Assembly (NCBI RefSeq): GCF_025118155.1
Contig: NW_026251403.1
Span: forward strand, 401,001-465,000
Source: Cokeromyces recurvatus
Taxonomy: Eukaryota; Mucoromycota; Mucoromycetes; Mucorales; Mucoraceae
Direction of reading: 5' to 3'
DNA length: 64,000 bases
The notes below the pieces were generated by a model, which worked only from the letters and a program-made list of their open reading frames with translations, did no database searches and was not told the origin of the DNA. Below are positions 37,614-49,883 of the stretch, one piece after another. The translations under genes and the position numbers were made by a program. Each line of letters starts with the position of its first letter. Positions within the stretch are counted from its first letter, which is position 1.

Positions 37614-38270
37614 CTCCGAAAAATAGATCTAAAAAAGTTGGTTATTTTATTTATGATTTTAAATAGTATAAAGCATACAGAGATATCATTTAGTATTCTT
37701 AATAACGTATGCAATACCCTTCGTATATCATTTTCTTCATCAAGCAATATTCATCTTTAGTGAAATAACTTTGTTTTGATAATTATTATTTTGTCGTTTT
37801 CTTCTTTAAACAGTCTTGTGTGTTCATGAGGGATCATTCAATAAAAAGCATGTATCAAGCATAGGTGATACACAGCAAATCATTTAAATATAAAAGTAAG
37901 TATCAGTCAATCATATGCATAAGAATGTAAGAAATGAGATCATAAATATATTCTTAAATCAAGCCAATAAATAAAACTTTGATTGTCTTTCATAAATGTA
38001 GATAGTATTTACCTGTTTTTTTTTTTCAAATAAGTCATAAATCCTTCATGTAACACTACGTCGTCTGAAAATGCTGATGTTAATTGCCTTTTTGTATGTA
38101 CACTTTGAATAAAAAAAAATGTGAATAATCTTGATGAATGTCAATATGATGTACTTTTTTTTTTTTTTTTTTTTTTTAAGAAAGAAAATATAAGACAAAT
38201 TGCATGTGGAGCCCTACAAACAGGTTTTATTGGTCTAAAACTCAATAGCTCAAGATCGTTCATTTTGCTT

Positions 38271-38306
<36 letters not shown>

Positions 38307-38402
38307 TTATATATAAAGATTACTTATTTTTTTTTTGTCTAAATCGTGATCCTTTTTTTTTATTATTATTATTATTAACAATTAAAATTATTATTATTTG
38401 TA
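37108..38402. other. Intergenic, about 1.3 kb
   Basis: Divergent spacer with a GA-rich stretch just 5' of the coiled-coil gene (37136-37210), an A-run of about 43 nt at 37568-37610 and T-/A-runs at 38154-38178 and 38272-38304. No gene is seen. Confidence 0.55.
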
Positions 38403-38684
38403 ATGTCAAGATTTTCTGAATACTTGGAAACTAGCACTTTGGTCTTGGAACAACAAAAGTTTGAAAGCGACGAAAAAAATACCTTAGAACTTACTAGAGA
38501 AGTATCTCAGAGATCATCTATAACAGGTACTAGAAGTAATGCTTCATTAAAAAGGCGTAACTGTGTTAAACGAAGATTTGCAAGTAATAATAGTAATCCA
38601 GCTACTATCATATATAATAGTCAGTCTAGCTTTGTTGACTGGTGGGCTAAACAAAAGTCTAAAATTGCAAAATTGTATACTTGA
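38403..38684 (+). CDS. Possible small orphan protein, 93 aa
   Basis: An uninterrupted frame starts MSRFSEYLETSTLVLEQQKF, is rich in Ser/Arg/Lys in the middle (RNASLKRRNCVKRRFASNN) and ends FVDWWAKQKSKIAKLYT. The composition is more protein-like than the A/T-homopolymer frames elsewhere, and the ATG sits after a TTA-repeat leader as in real genes here. No domain, signal peptide or membrane segment is visible and I know no homologue. It could be a chance frame. Confidence 0.3.
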   Translation: MSRFSEYLETSTLVLEQQKFESDEKNTLELTREVSQRSSITGTRSNASLKRRNCVKRRFASNNSNPATIIYNSQSSFVDWWAKQKSKIAKLYT

Positions 38685-39539
38685 TTATAATAAAACAACA
38701 ACAACAACAACAACATTCGTATACATACATCCTACATATTTATTAGTCGCAATCCTTTCGTTTTTTTTCTTCTTCTTCTAATGAAGGCTATTCAATCTCG
38801 TATTATAAAGCTTCTAAATCAAAAAAAAGAAGCTTCCCTATAATAAACAGTTAAATAACTAATACAGAATTTGTGTCAATGACATATTATTCTTGGTTAA
38901 AAAATAAATAAATAAATAAAGTAAAACATACGCCTTACATATTATGTTGGACATACATTTTTATTTGATTTTGCATGAAAATAGAATATAATTATACTGT
39001 CTCAGTTATGGCATACGAAATTATATGCTTTTTTTTTTTCTTTCTTTCTTTCTTTCTAATCTTGGACATGTTAGCAATCCTTAGTTTATATCATGTATAA
39101 TTATCAAGTCAAGTAGTGTATTTTTTTTTTTTTGTTGTTTGGCTTTACATGAAGAAACGATAATAAGTTTGTTTCTCGTCTTCTGTTTTATAAATGGGTT
39201 TTTGTTGTATTTTACATGTGAAATTAGTTCTTTTTTCAACTTGTGGATCAAACAACACTCTAAATGACATTTATTTATTTATAAATATTGCTTGAACAAA
39301 AATAGTAAAACTTGACCCAATTTATTAGATTTACGCGTTTTAATAGCGATTAAACATGATGATACGCCAACTCATCTGATTTATTTTTTATGTGTTACAC
39401 AATAAGAAATAATAAACAATAAAAAACACATAATTCGTATATTTGACCTTGTTGTTTTTATATATTTATAATTCACAACTTGCAGAGAATATATACATAT
39501 ATATTTATTTAGTTCGATAATACTTGTAATAAAGGTCTA
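38685..39539. other. Intergenic spacer upstream of the MFS gene
   Basis: AT-rich with CTTT and CAA microsatellites. No gene is seen. Confidence 0.55.
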
Positions 39540-41663
39540 ATGTCGAATGGATTACAATTGCCTAAATTTCAATTATTTCTAATCTGCGCATGTCGTTTTG
39601 CAGTAAAAACAAAAATCTATTAAAAATACACACAAATAGATAAACTGAGTCATATATATTTTACATACATATATATACATATTTTCACATATTATATGTA
39701 TAGGAGCCTATATCTTTTAGTATACACGTTCCATTCATTTATTTTGTAATAAATCACAAAGTTTGAACGATATAGCCTCACATACTTATTCTTTTTAAAA
39801 TCTTATTACAGATGATTCGGGATTTCAAAATGACAGATGAACTCTCTATAGGATATTATGCGAGCCTTATTTCATCAACATTTGCAATAGCACAGTTTAT
39901 ATCAAGTATACATACAGACCTCAAATTACATAAATGTAGTTTGACATATAGATTATATATTAGGTGTCCCATGGGGATTGATCTCAGACCGAATAGGTCG
40001 CAAGCCTGTTGTTTTAATAGGTCTTGCTTCAACATCTATTGGTGTATTACTATTTGGCTTATCGAAATCTTTTACTTGGGCATTAGCCACTAAAATAGTC
40101 TCAGGTTTATTTGTTAGTTTATAAACGCACATATATATATAAATATATATGTAAAGTTGTTATTATTGTTTTGTTTTGTTTTTTTTTAACAAAAAAAAAA
40201 AAAAAAAAATCATTATCATATAGAATGGCAATATAAGTATATTTAAAAGTATGATAGCTGAAATGACAGAGAACCATTCTTCAGCACAAAAAACTCGGGC
40301 ATTTTCATTATTACAGGTGACTTTCGGATTAGGTAGCATTGTAGGTGCTACTTTAGGTGGTAATATAAAGCCTTTTTTTTTTTTTTTTAATCTTTCTCCT
40401 GTATTTTTTATTTTTCTATTTTCTTTTGGATTTACTAGGTTATTTATCAGAACCTGTACGTAAATACCCATATTTATTTAAAGACGGCAATTTTGCTACT
40501 GGTTTTCTATTGGATTACCCCTATTTTTTACCATGTTTTGTGGCGACCTGTATATCAAGTTTCTGTTGGCTTTTAGGTTTTTTATTTATGAAAGAAAGTT
40601 TGCCACAAAGCTATTTAGATACAACAAAAATCTTTGAAGAAGAACGATCTCTATTGATGTCTATTAATGAAAATGAGACATATCATACATACCCACTTAT
40701 GGACGAATCCAGAAATAATACATCTATTTGTAAGATACTTACTCCTCCAATACTAACTATTTGCATTTTATATGCAGTCACTGCTTTTCAAATGCTTTAT
40801 TTTGATGGTAAGTTACATGTATTAGTTAGTTAATACTACAATGTGCTATAATATATACCTTTAGAATTACTTCCTATTTGGTCTGCAACACCTAAAGATC
40901 TAGGTGGTCTTGAATTTGAATCAAAAGAAATTGGATCTATTTTGTCCTACACTGGATGTGTCACACTATTCTTTCAACTATTTTTATTACACAAAGCGAC
41001 CACTCTCTTTAGTTTGCTTCACTTGTATCAAATCTCTTTATTATTAAGTATCTTTGTTTTCTTCTCTCAGGGTTTATGTCGATTTTTATATTATTTGCCT
41101 CCTGTTCCCTTCTTGACTCATATCTCCTCAACAAAGCTTTGGGTTTGGATTGGTTTAGTAGCTTGCTTAACTCTCAAATCATTAGCACAAACAATGGGCG
41201 TCACGACAGCTGTTATTTTACTTAATAACTCTATTAAAAGACATGATACACTAGGATTTATTAATGGATTCTCTCAATGTAAGTTTTGCACCGAAGTTCT
41301 TTCATTATATGTATATATATATATATATATATATTATATAAATAATTGGTAAAATCTTGTAGCCTGTAATGCTGCAATGCGAGCATTGAGCCCTATTATT
41401 GCTGGTTATATCTGGTCAAGGTTAGTAATAATTATAATAATAATACCGAAAATATGTGTATAAATATTTATATGTCTATCTATTGCTTCATATTATATTT
41501 ACATAAACTTTATAAAAGATCTATTGCTATAAAATGGATTCCATTAGATATTCGAGCTTATATAAGTTGGAGCATTTTAGGTTTATTTGGTCTTGCTACG
41601 TTTTTGGCTGGTATGCAACTCGATCCTGTCAATTATAATAAGTCATCTCTTGAAAACAATTAA
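39540..41663 (+). CDS. Major facilitator superfamily transporter (ZIFL/YCR023C-like)
   Basis: Nine exons: 39540-39602, 39704-39745, 39812-39905, 39964-40112, 40224-40359, 40439-40807, 40865-41278, 41363-41420 and 41519-41663 (489 aa). The short first exons encode LPKFQLFLICACRFA and EPISFSIHVPFIYF, which match the start of this MFS group and were found by homology to it. Loop 2-3 carries the MFS signature GLISDRIGRKPV. Further blocks include TFGLGSIVGATLGGYLSEP, a hydrophilic central loop of about 60 residues, and six C-terminal membrane segments (VWIGLVACLTLKSLAQTMGV; CNAAMRALSPIIAGYIWS). About twelve membrane segments fit the length. The group includes plant zinc-induced facilitators and fungal vacuolar-membrane proteins; the substrate cannot be told. 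Exon 4 uses the donor TTT|GTTAGT, which keeps the frame. Confidence 0.87.
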
Positions 41664-42109
<446 letters not shown>

Positions 42110-44233
42110 TTACATGATAATACATTTGCTACTGCTCTTTTGTTGTTCGGGCTTAGAAGGTAATGCCTTTTGTTCAGGTGCAATAACAGGTGTAACAGTG
42201 GAAGCTGGAGAGTTGTTTGTAACAGGATTAACAGGTTGAACTGGAACAGCGGGAGCACCAGGTGCAACAGGAGCAGCAGCGACAGCAGGTCCAACTGAAG
42301 CTTGACCAGGAGCTTTAGGATAGACAGGATTTACTTCATTAGAAGAAACTGGGACAGGGATAGCAGGCTCAGGCTTTTGAATTGTGTTTACTAATTTTTC
42401 TTCGATGGTACCAACAGCATGCATTACCTTTTGTGTAGCAGGCATAGCCTTCATGTCCTCAACATACTGGTTAACTGTCTTCTTCACTTCCTCTTGAACA
42501 ACAGGAAGTTCCTTTTGAACTTGAGCAATCTTGTCTTGTGCAAGGTTAACTGTACCAGCAACAGCAGACTTGACGCTTTCAGTAAGAGTAGCTGTCTTTT
42601 CTTCAGCAACAGACTTGGTTTCAGCAGCAGCAGCCTTAACAGATTCGGCTTCAGAGGAAAGAGCAGCCTTGTTGTCACTTATCTTATTATCGATACTCTT
42701 TTGAATAATAGGGGCATCCTTCTTGGCTTCTTCGACGGTAGCATTCATAGTATCCTTGACTGATTCAACATTGTCCTTGACAGTATTCTTAACACTTTCA
42801 ACAGTTTCAGCAACAGCTGCTTTAGTATCGTTCACCTTATCATCCATTGTCTTTTGAATAACAGGTGCTTGCTTTTGAGCTTCTTCAACAGTAGCGTTGA
42901 TGTTTTCTTTAATAGGTTGAATAGTATCGTTGACTGTATCCTTAATCTTAGGCTCAACATCACCGGTTACGTCATCAGAGTGATTATCTTCATCGTTCTT
43001 GACAGCAGAAACAAGAGAGGCAACGCCAGCAGTAGCGGCACCACCGATAGCGACAGCAGCCATCTTAACAGAATCAGACAACGAGTAAGCTTCTGTCTTG
43101 ACATCTTCCAAATTAGCAGCCTTTTCATCTTCCTCTACAACAGCAGCAGATTGAATTGTTTTTGCCAAATTTTGAGTTTGAGACTTTACATCTTGAATGG
43201 CAGCGGCAGGAGCAGGGGTTTGTTCAGCTCCTACTGGTTTCTTCTTACTGTCAAGATAGGAATAGACGTCAACAGCACGAGAGCCGACAACAGAGTCAAT
43301 AGCATATTGAACAGCGGCCTTCATATCTGTTTTCAAGGGTTCTTCATTAGTGACAGCAACAGGAGCAACCTCAGGGACAGTTTCCTTAATTTCCTCAACG
43401 AGCTGGTCTTTAGAATCAATAGCTTCTTCCTTAACTTGATCAACAGCAATGGGAGCAGCCTCTGGAACAAGATGATTGATTTCTCTAACAACATCTTCCT
43501 TGTGATCAATAGCCTCTTCTTTTGTTTCGTCAACTGCGGCAGGAGCTGTTTCGGGGATTTCTTGTTTAATTTCCTCAACAACATCCTCCTTCACTTCAGT
43601 GATTGGCTTTTCATCATCACTAACAACAATTTCCTTTACTTTCTCAGTTACCTCAATCACTTTCTCCTCCTCCTCCTTCTCTTCCACTCTTCCAGTAGCT
43701 TCCTTTGTCTTTTCCAAATAAGCATAAACGTCAACGGCAGAGGAGCCGACAACAGAACGAATAGCGTATTCAACAGCCTCTCTCAAGTCTACCTTCAAGG
43801 GCTCCTCATTGGCCACGGCAGCGGGGGCTACTTCAGGAACTGTCTCCTTGATCTCTTGAACAACGTCTTCCTTATTATCGATTGCCTCTTCCTTTGTTTC
43901 GTCTACAGCAGCGGGGAGAACCTCGGGAACGGATTGTTTGATTTCCTCAGTAAATGTATCCGCTTTTTCAAAGTAACTATCCAGATTAATGACACGAGAA
44001 CCTACAACATTTTTAATAGCAGTTGAAATAGCATCCTGAAGATCTGCTGTTGCAGGAGAAAGGACAGTAGTTTCTTGTTCTTCAGCGGGGGTGGTAGTAC
44101 TATCATTTGTTGATTTCATCTCTTCTCCCTTTCTCTTTTCAAGATAAGAATGAACATCAATTACTCTACTACCTACGACTGAATCGATAGCAGCTTGAAC
44201 ATGAGGACTTAACGCGTTATTTTCTGTTGACAT
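42110..44233 (-). CDS. Repetitive acidic protein with C-terminal CaaX box, lineage-restricted
   Basis: One intronless minus-strand frame of 707 aa, unusual among the intron-rich neighbours. The N-terminal half has four copies of a unit of about 20 residues, AIDSVVGSRVIDVHSYLEK-like, at about residues 14-33, 72-90, 157-175 and 311-330. Between them are repeats of DNKEDVVQEIKETVPEVAPA type. A short Ala/Gly/Val-rich segment (AAVAIGGAATAGVASLVSAV, about residue 400) is followed by amphipathic Lys/Glu/Ala helices (ETVESVKNTVKDNVESVKD) resembling LEA or apolipoprotein-type surface-binding helices, then a Pro/Ala/Val linker. It ends SSSKCIIM, a textbook CaaX box with a Met that favours farnesylation. 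I infer a prenylated, membrane- or lipid-associated protein. No known family was recognised. The codon use is more GC-rich and biased, suggesting high expression. Confidence 0.85.
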   Translation of the reverse strand: MSTENNALSPHVQAAIDSVVGSRVIDVHSYLEKRKGEEMKSTNDSTTTPAEEQETTVLSPATADLQDAISTAIKNVVGSRVINLDSYFEKADTFTEEIKQSVPEVLPAAVDETKEEAIDNKEDVVQEIKETVPEVAPAAVANEEPLKVDLREAVEYAIRSVVGSSAVDVYAYLEKTKEATGRVEEKEEEEKVIEVTEKVKEIVVSDDEKPITEVKEDVVEEIKQEIPETAPAAVDETKEEAIDHKEDVVREINHLVPEAAPIAVDQVKEEAIDSKDQLVEEIKETVPEVAPVAVTNEEPLKTDMKAAVQYAIDSVVGSRAVDVYSYLDSKKKPVGAEQTPAPAAAIQDVKSQTQNLAKTIQSAAVVEEDEKAANLEDVKTEAYSLSDSVKMAAVAIGGAATAGVASLVSAVKNDEDNHSDDVTGDVEPKIKDTVNDTIQPIKENINATVEEAQKQAPVIQKTMDDKVNDTKAAVAETVESVKNTVKDNVESVKDTMNATVEEAKKDAPIIQKSIDNKISDNKAALSSEAESVKAAAAETKSVAEEKTATLTESVKSAVAGTVNLAQDKIAQVQKELPVVQEEVKKTVNQYVEDMKAMPATQKVMHAVGTIEEKLVNTIQKPEPAIPVPVSSNEVNPVYPKAPGQASVGPAVAAAPVAPGAPAVPVQPVNPVTNNSPASTVTPVIAPEQKALPSKPEQQKSSSKCIIM

Positions 44234-46521
44234 GATAAAATAGATATGTGTATAAATAGATATAAATGTATATAGATTTTCTTTTTTTTTTTTTTTAGAA
44301 AGAAAAGAAAAGAATAAAATAAAATAAAAAAAGAAATTTTTTTTATTTTTGGTGTTTTTTTTTAACCTAATTTATTGTGAATTTGTGACGTAAAATGCAA
44401 CCAGCAGAGAAAAGGCATTTTATCTTTTGACTTTATTTTGATCACAAGCTCGTATCTATTCTTCATCAAGAAGAATTCACACACACACTTTGATTATGAG
44501 TTTTGTTTATTATTATTGTGTGTATATGCATTTATTTATTTATTTATTTTTTTCAGATTAGATAATAGCATCATTCATTATTATCATAGAATTCGTAGTA
44601 GATAGGAGGAAAAAAAAAAAAAAAATAGAGTAATAAATGACGACTTTGCGGACAATTAAAGTTTGTCAGGTTTCGGCTCTCTAATATCTTGTTTTACTAC
44701 CATTACTATTACTACTTCAATTTTTTGTTGGACTATTCCAAAACGATCATTTTAGGGCCAATAAAAAATCGTTCTTTTGGATATGATTAAAAGAAGATAT
44801 TTCACCTGAAATTATACAATCTAAAAAATATATATAGACATGTGTGTATATTTGTTTATACATGTATATATTCTTAAATAGCTATAAATGCTTTTATCTT
44901 ATATTTCTCCTTCAGTCATATACAATTTCAAAAAAAAAAAAAAGAAAAAAGAAAGGGGCTTTTTTATTATGATTGTTATTATATCGTCTTAAAGTCTTAA
45001 TTTCATCTATTACTAAAGGCTTCAAGAAAAGAATTCATCTTTTCTTTTGTATCATCAGTTTCCACTAAAAAAAAACTATCTATCTTTTATAGCTTATTAT
45101 TATTAGTACCCTATATTTAGTATGTCTAATTCCTACTAGTTATTACGATGATGATGAATAATACCTGCACTTTTTTTTTATTATTATTCTATTTAGAACA
45201 ACTAACAAGTACGGATATATCATTTCTATTTTGGGAAATACAATAGTCTTTTAGTACAACAATACATGCATAATTTAATAAGAATATGAAGGTTAAATCC
45301 AAAAACAATAGTTAAAAAAAAATCTGTAAGCTTCTTAGTATGTCTTTTGAGCAATTTAGTCTTTTTTTTTTCATAATTTCTGCAAAAAGAAAAGACTTTA
45401 AGAACAAGTTTCAATCAGAGCAGTGTTGTTTTAAAGAAAGATGTATTCCATACTGATGGATACAACTGATGATTAAGAATTACTTGTAATTTATCTGTTT
45501 TGTTAATAATAGCATTAAAGTACACTTTTTCTTCTTCTTTTGGAGATATTAACATAAGTCTGTTTATAGTATTAATTCTCTACTCGCAAAAGATCCTCTA
45601 AATGCCAAAGTTTAAATACTGTAAATTTGCTTAATGTTTCAACTGTTTAAATACTTGGGAGTTGCTAAAATGAATTATTTCTATCAGAAGAAGATGTATT
45701 GCTGTTTATTTTATTACCCTCTCTCTCTCTCTCCATTTTTCCTTGTAATTACTTCTAAGGATATCAATCTTAAAAGAAACCCTTTGGGAGGTATTGCATT
45801 CCTCTAACTGAATAATTTTAATAATTATGCTTTTGGGCCTATTTCATCATTTATTTACGGAGGGCGGGTCTTGATGAAAAATGAGGTCCATTTTATTATT
45901 TAAAAAATAACCTTCAGCTCGGCTCGTCGTATGTATTTCTCTATTGTTTCTAGAATGTGACAGCATATGAATGGACTTGAATATAGCTGTTATTTGTGTC
46001 AGAAGCCCAATTAGGTTAGTTAACTACCTTTCTATCACCTTTTAACTTGCTTCTATTAACCAGTATATATACATATAGGGAATTATTTTACTTTCTACTT
46101 CTATATGTATAATTGACTCTCTGTGTGCCTTAAATGTCTAAAGATTCATTATTATTTGTTTTGAACATAGTAACTACAATAGCTAATTAAATACACTTTA
46201 TTGCATGCGATAGACTTGTCAATCTACAGTGGTGGAATTTTTCCTTTCTTTCTCTCTCCTCTTTTTTTTTTATCATTTAATTCTGAATACTAATTGAGTA
46301 ATTGGCTGTTTTATAGCCCAATTTATTTACACTCTGTTTGTTTTATAGTACTATCATTCCCATCATATTGGGGGGGGGAGGTTTTTCTATTACCTTTTTC
46401 CATACTCTGACCTAATCACCCAACTTGTCTGAACTTGGATTTTTTTTTTCTTTTTTTTTTTTTTTTAAGAAGCAAAAGGTCCATCTTTTTTTTTTTTTTT
46501 TTTCTTATTCAATTTAAAAGA
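44234..46521. other. Divergent intergenic region, about 2.3 kb
   Basis: Runs from the start of the CaaX-protein gene (-) to the start of the Mss4 gene (+). AT-rich, with CT repeats at 45719-45733, a G-run at 46370-46378 and paired T-runs up to the Mss4 ATG. No gene is supported. Confidence 0.55.
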
Positions 46522-47001
46522 ATGATAGAATTATATAAAAGCATTGAAGATCCACTTACAAAATTAGTTGCTGAAAACGGAAAGAATAACGCAGATATTC
46601 TATGTCCAAAAGAAAATTGTAATTGCGTCATTCTGAGAAAGAATACTGCATCTTTGGTTGAAAGGGACGGCTCAAAAGTAAGTTAATTTTAAAGAAGGTT
46701 TTTTTTTTATTATTATTATTAGCTTAATCATAACTATTATTATTATACATTTTTTGAATATAAGCTCGCTTTACCAGAATCAGCCTTACCAGCAAATACA
46801 TTATTAAACGCTGATGATGATACACATTTTTGGCATGTGAGTAATATGATGGATTTTGAAAATGTTGGCTTCTCAACTACCATGGGTACAACAAAATATT
46901 TATCTTGTGCTGATTGTGACCTTGGGCCTATTGGTTATCATGATACAACTAATCCAAAAGAATTTGTTGTTAGCATTAAAAGAGCGAGATATAGATTTTA
47001 G
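46522..47001 (+). CDS. DSS4: Mss4/Dss4-type Rab guanine-nucleotide exchange factor
   Basis: Exons 46522-46677 and 46765-47001 give 130 aa, the normal size of MSS4/RABIF. The zinc-site half-motifs are both present: ILCPKENCNCVIL at about residue 28 and YLSCADCDLGPIGYHD at about residue 98. The family signatures FWHVSNMMDFENVGFS and the C-terminal basic strand FVVSIKRARYRF are also there. Mss4/Dss4 binds exocytic Rabs (Sec4, Ypt1, Rab8), releases nucleotide and stabilises the empty form. The ATG at 46522 follows directly after two poly(T) tracts, probably the promoter or leader. The stop is 80 bp from the convergent arrestin gene's stop. Confidence 0.93.
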
Positions 47002-47080
47002 AATATAATACAAAATATGAATGTTTTATTTATACATGAAAAAAAAAAGGAGAGAGAGAGAATAAAGGTATCATTTTATT

Positions 47081-48313
47081 TTAAGACGCGGATTGATTTG
47101 ACGCCACACTTTCATAACGTGGCGTATATTCTGGTAAATCCAAGTCTATACAAGGGACTTCATCACCTCCGGGCTGAATAAGAGGTGGTAATGAGCTATT
47201 ATTATTATTATTATCAGGAGAAGATAGAGGAGACAGTAGTAAATCATTTCCAAAAGTATTTGGCGGGAAATCAGTTATAATAATGGGAAATTCAAGTTCA
47301 AGTGGTTTTGTATTGATCGTGGAGGCGACAAAATGGATATTGAGTTTAATTCGATGTGTTATTTCTAAAAATGGGTCAAAATGATGTGTTCTAATGGGGT
47401 TTGCTACTTTCTTTGATATTGTAGTGTATATAGGCGTACGAATAAAATGAGTTTCTGAACTATTTGAAAATGTGGGCGGATGATAGACGGTAAAAGGAAA
47501 TCGTGTAACCATAGGTTTTAGATTATGTACTCCAGATTTTGTACTAAACCTAGAATAAATGTGAAGAGCTGTCAAAATAAAATAATCATCATCTTATTTG
47601 TTTTACCTATAAGTTTCTAATTCTTCTATACAAAATTCAATTCTATCTACTTCAACTAACTCTTTTTCTACACTCCAACGTAAAGCAATAACAACTTCGC
47701 CTGCTTCTATTGCTGTCGCCTTTGGTACTTCTATAGACCATTCAAACCATTCTCTTACTCCATGGTATTCTACACTTGGAATTAAAGAACTAGGACTAGG
47801 TAAATAATGTCTACATACCGTCACTGGTTTTTCGACTCTTTGTTTCTTCGAGAAAGTACCTGAAGTAGTACATGTGACGGCTAACGAATATTCCACAAAT
47901 GCATGTTCTGTTATTATACTTGGTGGCAAATAAGGCGGTAAATAGAAGCCAAAATCAATCACCTTTTCATTCGTGTATATTAGTTCCTTTTCAACATCAC
48001 ATAGAGTAACTGTCGTCTCTAGATGAGTAGTTGTAGAGGCAAGTTCCTGTAAATTAGATTGTGAATTAGCTACATCCCGAGGTAATGAACTAGTCGGCGC
48101 ATCAATATTTAACCCTGCTTTTCCTGTAAAATGGAGTGTAATACGATTCCATTTTATTTTTGGATCATTGAAATAAACGTTTCCTAATAATTTTGTACGT
48201 ATTTGTGACATTGGATTTTCTCTTGTTGCGGGACCGATATAATAGACTGGCTTAGAATCTACTTCCAAGTCAACTGGAGGAAGTTTTATACTTGTATCAT
48301 AAGTAAATTTCAT
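47081..48313 (-). CDS. Arrestin-domain protein (ART/alpha-arrestin-like)
   Basis: Exons 48313-47607 and 47549-47081 give 391 aa. The N-terminal arrestin fold begins VDSKPVYYIGP and includes GNVYFNDPKIKWNRITLHFTGKA and FGFYLPPYLPPSIITEHAFVEYSLAVT, the typical beta-sandwich core. The C-terminal arrestin domain (RFPFTVYHPP, ISKKVANPIRTHHFDPFLEITHRIKL) is followed by a tail with an Asn run and a final LDLPEYTPRYESVASN. Fungal alpha-arrestins recruit Rsp5/Nedd4 ubiquitin ligases to membrane transporters for endocytosis. I see no exact PPxY in the tail (only LPEY and TPRY), so coupling may be indirect or weak. A poly(A) run (48344-48385 on the given strand) sits 30 bp before the ATG. Confidence 0.82.
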
Positions 48314-48341
48314 TTGTATCAATAAATAATTTTAATTTAAG

Positions 48342-48387
<46 letters not shown>

Positions 48388-48456
48388 AAATAATAAAATT
48401 TTTATAAAAATGCTGTAAAGTCACACGATTATTGTTATTATTATTATTTTTTTTTT

Positions 48457-49691
48457 TTAATGGGCTGTTTCAAATGGGAAAATATATCCAAATTTGAAAT
48501 GTTGAACTACGGGAACTTTCTTTAACACTTCAGCTACATACATCTTTAACATGCCTGAATTAACTTTACTCCATGACATGACAAAGGAAATATCATTCAA
48601 CATGGGCGAGTGTTCGAAAAAGGGTCCTCTTTTCACTTCTAATATATACTGTATGCATCTAAAATATAAATACTCTTTGGCGAAAGCATCAACATGATCC
48701 CTTTGTAAAATTGATTTGGGTAATAATCTAGGATGATCTATTATAAATAATTAGAGACCATTTTATTTTGCAAATAGTGTATAAATTGACTTACTAATCA
48801 GTTGAGCACTTCCCCAAACATAAGGTAAAAATTGATGATCATCTAATCCCCAAACACCATGGCTGCCTGCTGGTTCTAAAGTATAAGTCTTTTGAATTCT
48901 ACGAACTAATTCTAAATATCTTTTTTATATAATAATAATGAGTTCATAACAAACAAACAAATTCTATTAAATAATTAAATTATAGTTAACCTCACAAAAA
49001 TTCTCAATACAATGGCTTGATAATCATCAGACGTAAATCCACCCAACATGGCAATAGCAGCAAGCCATGCAGCAAAACTAAGCTCATGACCAGATCCGTA
49101 GTCTATTCTTGTTTCATTACCAAAACTTTTGTTTAAATATTCTGATAGTTCAGGAATAGCCAAATGTAGTTTTTCTGGTAATGCTTTTTTCATTAATTCT
49201 TCTGAAGACTAGATACGTATTTTGTTTTTAGTACCGTATAATACTATTATCAATCACATATACATATATGTATATATCTTACGTGCACTAGTTTATTATA
49301 CCATAATCGAAAAGCTTTATTGCCAAATCTTTGAGGATTTTCTAAAGGAGGAAATTCATCAATCCAAGAATTTAATTCATCTAGCATGTCTAATATATGT
49401 TGTGTTTGCTACGATAGAATATGAGTTACCATACAGCAGTTTTTTTTTTCATTTTCTTTTTTTTTTTTTTTTGAACATCTTTTAACTTACAGGTGAAATT
49501 TGACAAGGATCAGAAACTTTCTTCTTCATTACACTTTCATTTAATAATACAACAAAAGTCATGATGCGCTGAAAGGCTTTTGTATTTACAAACTTTTCAA
49601 TATCTCTTTGATTATGAATACATGATACAAGTTCTTTTGGAGTGTAGTTTTCCTGTATATTTTCTAATTGAAGTGGTTTTTCGGTTTGCAT
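48457..49691 (-). CDS. RRD2: PTPA/Rrd, PP2A phosphatase activator (peptidyl-prolyl isomerase)
   Basis: Exons 49691-49491, 49408-49283, 49208-48991, 48919-48795 and 48737-48457 give 316 aa. Diagnostic segments are [32 protein letters not shown], the [25 protein letters not shown] block and the C-terminal [13 protein letters not shown]...[16 protein letters not shown]. All are hallmarks of PTPA, which activates PP2A by helping metal loading of its catalytic site. The length is closest to short fungal Rrd proteins; whether it is Rrd1 or Rrd2 type is not settled here. It shares a 192-bp divergent promoter region with NAA50. Confidence 0.94.
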
Positions 49692-49883
49692 TTTTTTTTT
49701 TTTCTAATAGAGAGGGAATAAATAATAAAAAAATAAAAAGACTTGCATTAATAATAAAAATTAACATCAATTCTTTAATTTTATTGGTCTACCATTGCTA
49801 TTGCTCCTCCAGTTTGTATTATTATGTGTTTGACTCTTTTTTCTTCTTCTTCGTCTTCTGGTTATTATTTATTAATAATTATT

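Noticed and set aside
42854..44026. A 390-codon open frame on the plus strand
   Set aside because: It is antisense to the CaaX protein and produced by that gene's codon bias; its translation is Asn/Leu/Phe-rich without domains.
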